Source: JBOGVA01 sp050692195 (GTDB lineage: Bacteria; Actinomycetota; UBA4738). From it: DNA of 10,263 bases. Below the pieces are notes generated by a model. That model saw only the letters and a program-made list of their open reading frames with translations. It was not told the origin of the DNA and ran no database searches. This document shows positions 1 through 6,068 of this stretch, one piece after another (within the stretch, counting starts at the first letter, position 1; every line of letters begins with the position of its first letter). The DNA is taken from the NCBI GenBank assembly GCA_050692195.1, contig JBOGVA010000084.1, positions 1 to 10,263 of the forward strand. The letters are read 5' to 3'. The position numbers were made by a program, and so were the translations under genes.

Positions 1-1169
1 GTCCGAAGTCGGCGCTCATGGTCCTGCAGAACCCGCGCGTCGACTTCGCCGTGTTCGAGGTGGCTCGCGGCGGGATCCTTCGCGAGGGCCTGGGCTACGG
101 GCGGAACGACGTGGCGGTCGTCACCAACGTCACCGGCGACCACCTGGGCCTGAGGGAGGTCCACTCGGTCAAGCAACTCGCCGCGGTGAAGCGGGTGATC
201 GTGGAAGCCGTTCCCAGGAGCGGGTACGCCGTCCTGAACGCCGACGACGAGCTCGTGGTCGAGATGCGGAAGCACTGCTCCGGGTCGGTCATCCTGTTCT
301 CGATGAACGAGGACAACGAGTTCGTCGAGCGGTGGGTGCGCCGCGGAGGAAAGGCCGTCACCCTCCAGAAGGGAGCGCGGGGGGAGATGATGGTCATCCG
401 CGAAGGGCGGCGGACCATGCCGATCGGCTGGGTCCACCAGCTCCCCGCCACCTTCGAGGGGCGGGCCCGGATGATGGTGGCCAACGCGCTGGCCGCTGCC
501 GCGGCCGCGCACGCCGCCGGCGCTCACCTGCACGACATCCGTCAGGGACTGCGTTCCTTCAACACGTCGATCTATCAGGCCCCGGGCCGGCTCAACCTGT
601 ACCAGATGAACGGCGTCAGGGTGCTGGTGGACTACGCGCACAACGCCCACGGGCTCGAAGCCGTCGGAGACTTCGTGGAGCGGATGACCTCGTCCACCTC
701 TGATGGCGCGCCTCCCGGATCGCCCTCGTGGTCGGCTCACATTCGCGTCGCCGTGATCGCGACGCCGGGCGATCGCCGGCCGGAGGACATGCGTGAGCTG
801 GGCCGGGTGGCCGCGAGATACTTCGACGACATCATCATCCGGGAGGACGTGAACCCGCGCGGCCGCAAGCGCGGCGAGACCGCAGCCTACGTCATGGACG
901 GCGTGCGAGAGGCCATGCGCGTGGGTCACAGGGTCGGCAGCGCGGAGATCGTCCTCGACGAGATGGAGGCGACCCGCCGGGCCCTCGACCGGAGCAGGCC
1001 CGGGGACCTGGTCGTCCTCTGCGTTGACTACGCGAGCGAGGTTTGGAAAGAGCTGGAAGCCCGGAAGCTCCAGGCCCAGCCCCGGGTGCTCGGGCCCGAC
1101 GAGGGGAACGGCCAGATCGAAGCGATCGGCGGCGACCCCGACCTCATCGAGTTCGGCGTGGGGCTGTAG
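1..1169 (+). CDS. cphA: Cyanophycin synthetase, C-terminal Mur-ligase half (5' partial)
   Basis: ATP-dependent synthesis of cyanophycin (multi-L-arginyl-poly-L-aspartate), a cytoplasmic nitrogen/carbon reserve; the C-terminal Mur-ligase-like domain adds arginine to the aspartate backbone. The frame is open to the left edge (first full codon at base 3), so the ATG at 18 is internal. About 388 residues are visible of a family usually near 870-900. Visible motifs: EVARGGILREGLGY (nt about 57-98), the Mur-type NVTGDHLGL (about 126-152), LNADDELV, then the C-terminal Mur lobe with APGRLNLY, VDYAHN (about 627-644), ATPGDRRPEDMRELG and the IIREDVNPRGRKRGE stretch typical of CphA. A Ser/Pro/Gly-rich stretch (about nt 684-741) sits between the VDYAHN helix and the next strand. 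The ATP-grasp half and the central P-loop lie outside the window, so a CphA2-type variant cannot be excluded. The stop is TAG; the hydrolase gene follows after 36 nt in the same direction. Confidence 0.9.
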   Translation, partial: PKSALMVLQNPRVDFAVFEVARGGILREGLGYGRNDVAVVTNVTGDHLGLREVHSVKQLAAVKRVIVEAVPRSGYAVLNADDELVVEMRKHCSGSVILFSMNEDNEFVERWVRRGGKAVTLQKGARGEMMVIREGRRTMPIGWVHQLPATFEGRARMMVANALAAAAAAHAAGAHLHDIRQGLRSFNTSIYQAPGRLNLYQMNGVRVLVDYAHNAHGLEAVGDFVERMTSSTSDGAPPGSPSWSAHIRVAVIATPGDRRPEDMRELGRVAARYFDDIIIREDVNPRGRKRGETAAYVMDGVREAMRVGHRVGSAEIVLDEMEATRRALDRSRPGDLVVLCVDYASEVWKELEARKLQAQPRVLGPDEGNGQIEAIGGDPDLIEFGVGL

Positions 1170-1205
1170 CGCGTCCGTGTCGGTTACCCGGGCTGCTGTT
1201 CCTCG

Positions 1206-2015
1206 ATGTCCCGGGCGCCCGGCTCGCGTTACGAGGTCACGGGTGAAGGGAAAGCCATCGTCCTGAGCCACAGCGCTCTGGGCGACCGCCGGATCTGGGA
1301 CCCGCAGATCGGACCTCTCTCCGAGCGCTACCGAGCGGTGCGCTTCGACGCCAGGGGATTTGGGCTGACCACCACCGCAGGCGACGGCTCGACGTTCGAA
1401 CGGCACGCGGATCTGCTCGCGCTGCTCGATGACCTCAGCATCGAGCGAGCCACCCTGATCGGCGCTTCGCTGGGAGGACGCGTGTCGATCGACTTCACGC
1501 TGCTTCATCCCGAGCGAGTGCGGTCGCTGGTGCTCGTGGGTTCGGCTTTGGAGGGATACCGCTTCACCGACGAGCGCGTCGTCGCGAGTTGGAAGGAGGA
1601 GGAAGCGGCCTATGAGGCGGGAGACCTCGAGCGCCTCACGCGGAACGAGATGCAGACGTGGCTGGCGGGGTTCGATCGCCCGCTCGAGGAGATCGACTCG
1701 CCGGTTCGCGACCTGGTCAATCGGATGCTGCTGGACGCGTACGCGCTGCCCGAGCCCGGCTCGGAGCAGCGCCTCCAGCCGGCAGCGGCAGACCGCCTCG
1801 GCGAGATCTCAGCGCCGGCCCTGGTGATCGTGGGTGACCGCGACGCCCCGGACATCATGCGGATCGCCGACCTGCTGGCCTATGGCATCGCCGGAGCGCG
1901 GAAGGTCATCATCGAGGACACGGCTCACGCGCCGAACCTCGAGCGACCCGAGGAGTTCAACAGGATCGTCCTCGACTTCCTGACGCAGGTCCATGGGGCG
2001 GACCCGGCCCGGTGA
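1206..2015 (+). CDS. Alpha/beta hydrolase fold protein
   Basis: A complete 269-residue single-domain alpha/beta hydrolase, the usual length for the family, with no signal peptide, so probably cytoplasmic. The catalytic triad is readable: nucleophile Ser88 in the elbow GASLGG, acid Asp213 in GDRDAPD, base His241 in DTAHAPNLERPEEF. The oxyanion region is the N-terminal LSHSALGDRRIWD (about 20-32), where the usual HG is replaced by HS. FDARGFG (47-53) is the standard turn. A variable cap covers about 118-195. Substrate is not predictable; ester, lactone, C-C bond and haloalkane hydrolases share this scaffold. The ATG at 1206 is the only in-frame candidate after the preceding stop and gives a normal N-terminus, but no clear Shine-Dalgarno is visible. 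It lies 36 nt after cphA and its TGA overlaps the next gene's GTG, so it is probably co-transcribed with both. A role in cyanophycin metabolism is possible but unsupported. Confidence 0.88.
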   Translation: MSRAPGSRYEVTGEGKAIVLSHSALGDRRIWDPQIGPLSERYRAVRFDARGFGLTTTAGDGSTFERHADLLALLDDLSIERATLIGASLGGRVSIDFTLLHPERVRSLVLVGSALEGYRFTDERVVASWKEEEAAYEAGDLERLTRNEMQTWLAGFDRPLEEIDSPVRDLVNRMLLDAYALPEPGSEQRLQPAAADRLGEISAPALVIVGDRDAPDIMRIADLLAYGIAGARKVIIEDTAHAPNLERPEEFNRIVLDFLTQVHGADPAR

Positions 2016-3088
2016 GGATCCTGGTCACCGGAGGGGCCGGGTTCATCGGCTCCCACGTCGTCGATCTGCTCGTTGAGGGCGGCCATGAGGTCCGCGTCCT
2101 CGACAGCCTGGACCCAGCGGCCCACGCCGGGCGGCCCGACTACCTGAACCCGAGGGCTGACTACGAATGGGCCGACATCCAGGATGCCAACGCGTGGGCG
2201 GGGCGCGTGGAACACCTGGATGCGGTGTGCCACCTGGCTGCGAAAGTCGGACTGGGCGACTTCGACGACGCTGAGACCTACGTGCGGGCCAACGACGCCG
2301 GCACCGCAACGATGCTCCGGCAACTCCATAGCACCGAATTCGATGGGCGGCTGGTCCTCGCCAGCAGCATGGTTGTGTACGGCGAGGGACGCTACAGGTG
2401 TCCCGACCACGGGGTGGTCCGGATCGCGCCGCGCGACCCGAAGCGCCTCGAGGCGGGACGATTCGAACCGCCCTGCCCTTCGTGCGGAAGGGAGCTTGTG
2501 CCTGAGGCCGTGCCAGAGGACGCGCCCCTCGACCCCAGGAACGTGTACGCGGCGACGAAGCTCCATCAGGAGCACCTCTGCCAGATCTTCGCCCGCGAGC
2601 ACGGCGTCGCCCACGTCGCCCTCCGCTATCACAACGTATACGGGCCGCGGATGCCCCGGGACACGCCCTACGCGGGCGTGGCCAGCATCTTCCGGAGCGC
2701 GCTCGAACGAGACGAGGCGCCTCAGGTGTTCGAAGACGGTCGCCAGCTCCGAGACTTCGTGCACGTCCACGATGTGGCCAGGGCCACCGCGCTGGCTCTG
2801 ACCGTCGAACCTCCCACGACTGGAGTGTTCAACATCGCCAGCGGGACGCCCCACACGGTCGGCGAGATGGCCGAGGAGCTGTCGGCGGCGTGCGGCCCGA
2901 CAGCCCCTCGGCCGATCGTGAGCGGCAAGTTCCGCCTGGGGGACGTGCGGCATGTGTTCGCTTCAACTCACCGCGCGACGGAGGTGCTCGGGTTCCGCGC
3001 GGAGGTCCCATTCGATAAGGGCATGGTGGAGTTCGCCGAGGCTCCATTGCGGGCGCCGGCAGAATCCGGCCTCAGGGGTCGATCTTGA
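2012..3088 (+). CDS. NAD-dependent epimerase/dehydratase (extended SDR) with Cys/His zinc-knuckle-like insertion
   Basis: A 358-residue extended short-chain dehydrogenase/reductase acting on a nucleotide sugar. The Rossmann motif TGGAGFIG gives GxxGxxG at Gly7/10/13, Asp31 ends strand 2 (NAD preference), SSMVVYGEG is at 118-126, and the catalytic Tyr179-x3-Lys183 is in YAATK. RYHNVYGPRMP and the RQLRDFVHVHDVARA block are typical of sugar epimerases. Between SSMVVYG and YAATK lies an insertion with Cys130-x2-His133 and Cys155-x2-Cys158, which could hold a zinc ion. From memory, similar insertions occur in SDRs annotated as dTDP-L-rhamnose 4-epimerase (WbiB-like); that substrate is a hypothesis only. 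The GTG start lies in GTGA, overlapping the hydrolase stop by 4 nt, which implies translational coupling and fixes the start, since GxxGxxG begins six residues later. The 3' end overlaps the convergent Mo oxidoreductase gene by 17 nt. Confidence 0.9.
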   Translation: MRILVTGGAGFIGSHVVDLLVEGGHEVRVLDSLDPAAHAGRPDYLNPRADYEWADIQDANAWAGRVEHLDAVCHLAAKVGLGDFDDAETYVRANDAGTATMLRQLHSTEFDGRLVLASSMVVYGEGRYRCPDHGVVRIAPRDPKRLEAGRFEPPCPSCGRELVPEAVPEDAPLDPRNVYAATKLHQEHLCQIFAREHGVAHVALRYHNVYGPRMPRDTPYAGVASIFRSALERDEAPQVFEDGRQLRDFVHVHDVARATALALTVEPPTTGVFNIASGTPHTVGEMAEELSAACGPTAPRPIVSGKFRLGDVRHVFASTHRATEVLGFRAEVPFDKGMVEFAEAPLRAPAESGLRGRS

Positions 3089-4670
3089 CCCTGACCAGGT
3101 GATATCCGGAGGCTCCCGAGGGCGCAACGAACCGTCGCCGGGAGGTCTGGACCGCGCCTCTGCCATCGGTGGCCCTGACCGAGAGGGTGTACTCGCCGGG
3201 GCGTTCAGGCCGCCACGTGGAGCTCCACAAGGCCCATGCGAGACGGGACGGAGCATAGTCGATGCCGGCTTCCCTCCAGGTGGCGCCCTCGTCGGCACTG
3301 ACCTCGACCCTCGAGATCCCTCGGTCGCCGGCGAAGGCCACTCCGCCCAGCTCGACGGCCGGCGTCGAGCGCAGGCTGAACGCCTCTCCCTGGCGTGGCC
3401 GGTCGAACCGAGAAGTGGTCTGGACGAAGAACGGCTTCCAGCCCTGCCGCTCGTAGTAGCCCTCGATCGGTTCGGCAGTGAGCTCGATGCGGTCGACCCA
3501 CTTGACGCTGACCTCTCCATAGGTCCCGGGCACGAGGACCCGCGCAGGGTATCCATGGCGATGCGGCAACGGCAGGCCATTCATCCGGTACGCCACGAGC
3601 GTGGTGGGTTCCATGGCCTTCGCCAGCGGGAGAACGTGGACGTAGCCGTCGGACGCGTGCAGGACCACCCGCTCTGCTTCCGACCTCGGGCGCGCCGCCT
3701 CGATCAAGGACCGCAGGGGGACGCCCACCCATTCGGCGTTGCTCATCAGACCGCCGCCAACCGGATTACTGATGCACTGGAGGGTCTGGACCTGCTCCAC
3801 CGAGCGGAGGGATGCGAGCTCACCGAACTCATACGTATGAGGCCGTTCCACGGCGCCCGTCACCTCGAGCCGCCACAGGCCTTCGTCGACGTTGGGGTCG
3901 ATCAGGTTCTTCGTCACGACGTAGAAACTGTCGTTCGGGGTCACCGGCTCGGTGTGCGGACCGCGCACCTGGAGGCCGTCGTAGCCGGAGGGACCCACCG
4001 TCGCGCGTCCGAACAGGAACCGGGCCAAACCGCCCGTGGCGACCACGAGCAATCCGGCCAGCCCACCCATGAGAAAGGCCCGCCGTCCGATCGGCCGCCC
4101 CAACGGGGCGGATCGGCCGAGGGTAGCCCTGGTGGTCATGCCGCGGTGACCGCCTATGAGAGTGGCTCCGTAGAAGGCGAAGCCGACCAGCAGCCCCAGC
4201 GCATTCGTCACCCGAGCGGCCGTAGGAGGAAGGCCTCGGTAATTCGACTGGAGCACCGGCCACAGCAAGAGCACCGAGATGATCCACAGGCCTCCGAGGC
4301 CCAACACGGAGGCCCGCATCGCGGTCAGGCTGAGAGCGAACGGGCGCTCCTTCTCTGCTCGGCGAATCCTGTCGCGCTCGGCTAAGGCCGCGTAGACGGC
4401 CCCGCCCACCGCCCCCGCTGCGGCCTGGATGGGGAACGAGAGCAGCAGGCTGATCTCCTTCGCTTGCAAGAGCCCGCCGAGGAGCGCGGCTAGGTCGAAG
4501 AACTGCCGAATCGAAAACGTAGGGATGATCCGGTCGCTGATCAGCTCGACCGGCAGCGGCGTCCCGGCCACCACACGCATGAGCCCGAACGCGAGCGTCA
4601 TCACCAACCCCGCAACCAGCCCGACCAACGAGCCGGCGGCGAGCGCCCTTGAAGTTCCGGTTCCGCTCAC
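3072..4670 (-). CDS. Membrane-anchored molybdopterin-dependent oxidoreductase (sulfite oxidase family)
   Basis: 532 residues from the GTG at 4670. The open frame runs back to 4910, but the extra 80 residues are low-complexity and lie over the DUF2064 gene; GTG at 4670 overlaps that gene's TGA by 4 nt, matching the operon's other junction. Hydrophobic segments lie at about 13-31, 73-97, 122-140 and 156-174. An internal twin-arginine motif, GRRAFL (195-200), comes just before a fifth segment (199-220). The catalytic part follows: the Mo-pterin domain (about 233-410) with the presumed molybdenum-ligand Cys299 in LQCISNPVGGG, the block AEWVGVPLRSLIE, and HGYPARVLVPGTYG. A C-terminal Ig-like Mo-co dimerisation domain follows (about 430-525; VEVSADEGATWREA). 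Charges fit a cytoplasmic N-terminus and an extracytoplasmic catalytic domain. No heme or Fe-S motif is seen, so the electron partner is unknown. Substrate is unknown: sulfite, a sulfoxide or an organic substrate are all possible. It is last in the operon after GT2 and DUF2064. Confidence 0.88.
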   Translation of the reverse strand: MSGTGTSRALAAGSLVGLVAGLVMTLAFGLMRVVAGTPLPVELISDRIIPTFSIRQFFDLAALLGGLLQAKEISLLLSFPIQAAAGAVGGAVYAALAERDRIRRAEKERPFALSLTAMRASVLGLGGLWIISVLLLWPVLQSNYRGLPPTAARVTNALGLLVGFAFYGATLIGGHRGMTTRATLGRSAPLGRPIGRRAFLMGGLAGLLVVATGGLARFLFGRATVGPSGYDGLQVRGPHTEPVTPNDSFYVVTKNLIDPNVDEGLWRLEVTGAVERPHTYEFGELASLRSVEQVQTLQCISNPVGGGLMSNAEWVGVPLRSLIEAARPRSEAERVVLHASDGYVHVLPLAKAMEPTTLVAYRMNGLPLPHRHGYPARVLVPGTYGEVSVKWVDRIELTAEPIEGYYERQGWKPFFVQTTSRFDRPRQGEAFSLRSTPAVELGGVAFAGDRGISRVEVSADEGATWREAGIDYAPSRLAWALWSSTWRPERPGEYTLSVRATDGRGAVQTSRRRFVAPSGASGYHLVRVKIDP

Positions 4671-5317
4671 TCCACCAACAGGGAGACGCTGACGCGCTGG
4701 ACCGCCGAGGCGAAACGGGATCCGGGGATGAGCTCGGCCACCGCCATGGCGTCTTCGAAGCGGTCCACGTCGCTCAGCATCGGGAGCGCCAGCCATCGAA
4801 GGCCCAGAACCTGCAGGCGGTCCTCCTGCCACAAACCAGTCCTGGACGTGCTCATGGGGACGCCGAGAAAGATCCTGGGGTCGGCCCGGCGGAGTCCTAG
4901 GGCCCACCACCCCCCATCCGCGGCCCGGCCAAGCACCGCGTCGATGCCCGGGCGCTCGAGGTGACCGAGCGCATCGTCCAGCATGGACGGCGAGACCTGC
5001 GGCGTGTCCATGCCGATCAGCAAGCTGGGGGCGCCGGCGTCATCGAACGCCGCCGCCAGCCGTTCGTCCAGTCCGTCTCCCCGCTGCGGGATGACGTCGA
5101 AACCCGACGGAACCCACGCGCCGGGCTTGCCTTGGAGCACCAGAACCCGCCGGGAACACCGCGTTCGCTCGACCGCCGCAAGGGTGTCTCGCAGGGCCGC
5201 CTCTGCCAGTGCGGCCGCGTCCTCTGCCCCGCAGGGAGGAGAAAGCCGGGTCTTGGCTTGGCCAGCGTTGGGCGCCTTGGCCAGCACGAGCACCTGCCGG
5301 CCAGCCTGAACGGTCAT
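4667..5317 (-). CDS. DUF2064 / TIGR04282-family nucleotidyltransferase- or glycosyltransferase-like protein
   Basis: 216 residues, typical for DUF2064 (GT-A/nucleotidyltransferase fold, distantly CofC-like). It has the N-terminal nucleotide-binding signature AKAPNAGQAKTRL (13-25), GDGLDERL (80-87), the metal-site-like GMDTPQV (102-108), AADGGWWALGL (132-142) and an S-D-V-D segment near 182-185. No signal peptide or membrane helix is seen, so it is likely cytoplasmic. The biochemical activity of this family is generally not established; a nucleotidyl or glycosyl transfer on a sugar or lipid precursor is inferred from the fold and from its GT2 partner. It starts at ATG 5317 inside the GT2 stop (ATGA) and ends inside the GTG of the Mo oxidoreductase (GTGA), so all three are translationally coupled. 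CofC (2-phospholactate guanylyltransferase of F420 synthesis) was considered; the DGGWWALGL block and the GT2 neighbour fit DUF2064 better. Confidence 0.87.
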   Translation of the reverse strand: MTVQAGRQVLVLAKAPNAGQAKTRLSPPCGAEDAAALAEAALRDTLAAVERTRCSRRVLVLQGKPGAWVPSGFDVIPQRGDGLDERLAAAFDDAGAPSLLIGMDTPQVSPSMLDDALGHLERPGIDAVLGRAADGGWWALGLRRADPRIFLGVPMSTSRTGLWQEDRLQVLGLRWLALPMLSDVDRFEDAMAVAELIPGSRFASAVQRVSVSLLVE

Positions 5318-5955
5318 GCCAGCACCTTCGACATGTCCCGAACCGCCCGCAGGGTGCCGATGAGGGTGCCCGTCACCTTCGACCTACCCGAACGGGCAGC
5401 GTAGGCGACCGAGATCCCATCGACGCGCCACCCAGCCGCTCCCGCCCGCAAGACCATCTCCAGAGGCCAGCCGAACCTCCGGTCCCGGATGCCAAGCGAG
5501 AGCAGCGCGACCCGTCTGGCCGCCCGCATCGGGCCGAGGTCACGAAGGGCCAGCCCGGTGCGCCGGCGAGCCTCCAGGGCGAGCAAGCGGTTCGCCAGGC
5601 GGGCGTGTACGGGCCAGGTACCCGGTGCGGCGTCTCGCTCCCCGATCACAAGATCGAGCCGGCCCTCGAGAATCGGAGCGGCCACCCGTGGAAGGTCCCG
5701 GGGGTCGAGTGAGGCGTCGCAGTCCATGAAGCACACGATGTCATCGGTAGCTGCGGCGAGTCCGGCGAAGCATGCTGCTCCAAAACCTCTCAGTGGCTCA
5801 GCGACCACGGCTGCTCCCAGAGCCGCGGCGATCTCGGGGGACCCATCTGTGGACCCGTTGTCCACGACGAGGGGCTCGTAACCGAGGGGCATGCGCTCAA
5901 GTACCCAGGGCAGGGCATCCGCCTCGTTGAGCACGGGCAGGATGACCTGCGGCAT
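5314..5955 (-). CDS. Family 2 glycosyltransferase (DPM1/polyprenyl-phosphate type)
   Basis: 213 residues of GT-A fold that transfer a sugar from a nucleotide-sugar donor, probably at the inner membrane face. The protein opens directly on strand 1 with VILPVLNEADALPWVL (4-19), then VVDNGSTDGS (30-39), RGFGAACFAGLAAA (56-69) and the metal-binding DxD as Asp78-Cys-Asp80 in CFMDCDASLDP. WPLEMVLRA (about 163-171) precedes the GRSKVTGTLIGTLRAVRDM tail characteristic of the actinobacterial branch that usually sits next to DUF2064. No C-terminal membrane helices are present, unlike many DPM1 homologues. It is the first gene of the minus-strand operon. The ATG at 5955 has no adjacent Shine-Dalgarno; TACAGT ends 6 nt upstream, suggesting a leaderless transcript. 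The in-frame codons upstream contain no ATG, GTG or TTG before a TAA, so the start is secure. Acceptor and donor are not predictable. Confidence 0.9.
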   Translation of the reverse strand: MPQVILPVLNEADALPWVLERMPLGYEPLVVDNGSTDGSPEIAAALGAAVVAEPLRGFGAACFAGLAAATDDIVCFMDCDASLDPRDLPRVAAPILEGRLDLVIGERDAAPGTWPVHARLANRLLALEARRRTGLALRDLGPMRAARRVALLSLGIRDRRFGWPLEMVLRAGAAGWRVDGISVAYAARSGRSKVTGTLIGTLRAVRDMSKVLA

Positions 5956-6068
5956 GGCTCGACTGTAGGCGGAAGAAGGCTTCGAAGCTCCTCCAATTGC
6001 TTACAGTCCTGTGAATTCACCCGCGCGCCAGTGTGGCGAGCCCCAGCGATAGTTCTCATGATCTGGCG
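5956..6068. promoter_or_regulatory. Divergent promoter region with perfect 10-bp palindrome
   Basis: Spacer between the GT2 operon (leftward) and the membrane protein gene (rightward). It holds a perfect palindrome, GTGAATTCAC, at 6011-6020. It also holds a 7-bp inverted pair, GACTGTA (5961-5967) and TACAGTC (6002-6008), which places the hexamer TACAGT facing outward on each strand. The minus-strand copy (5967 to 5962) ends 6 nt before the GT2 ATG, the spacing of a -10 box for a leaderless transcript. No convincing -35 is seen for either direction. Operator function of the palindrome is inferred only from position and symmetry. Confidence 0.4.

Noticed and set aside
1187..1215. Possible hairpin from two CCCGGG copies between cphA and the hydrolase
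   Set aside because: Only six pairing bases, a 17-nt loop containing the hydrolase start codon, and no T-run; two CCCGGG sites are expected by chance at this GC content.
1925..2953. A 342-residue minus-strand open frame antisense to the epimerase
   Set aside because: No recognisable domain, skewed composition, and it opposes an unambiguous SDR gene.
2952..4385. A 477-residue plus-strand open frame antisense to the Mo oxidoreductase
   Set aside because: Arg/Gly/Pro/His-rich composition with no motif; the minus strand encodes a clear sulfite-oxidase-family protein. It is a shadow of high GC content.
4671..4910. An 80-residue N-terminal extension of the Mo oxidoreductase frame up to 4910
   Set aside because: It lies wholly over the DUF2064 coding region in another frame, is Arg/Pro/Gly-rich with no domain, and the GTG at 4670 gives a 4-nt overlap like the operon's other junction.
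4667..5317. Assignment of the DUF2064 protein as CofC of F420 biosynthesis
   Set aside because: The fold is related, but the AADGGWWALGL block, length and adjacency to a GT2 gene fit DUF2064/TIGR04282; no other F420 gene is nearby.
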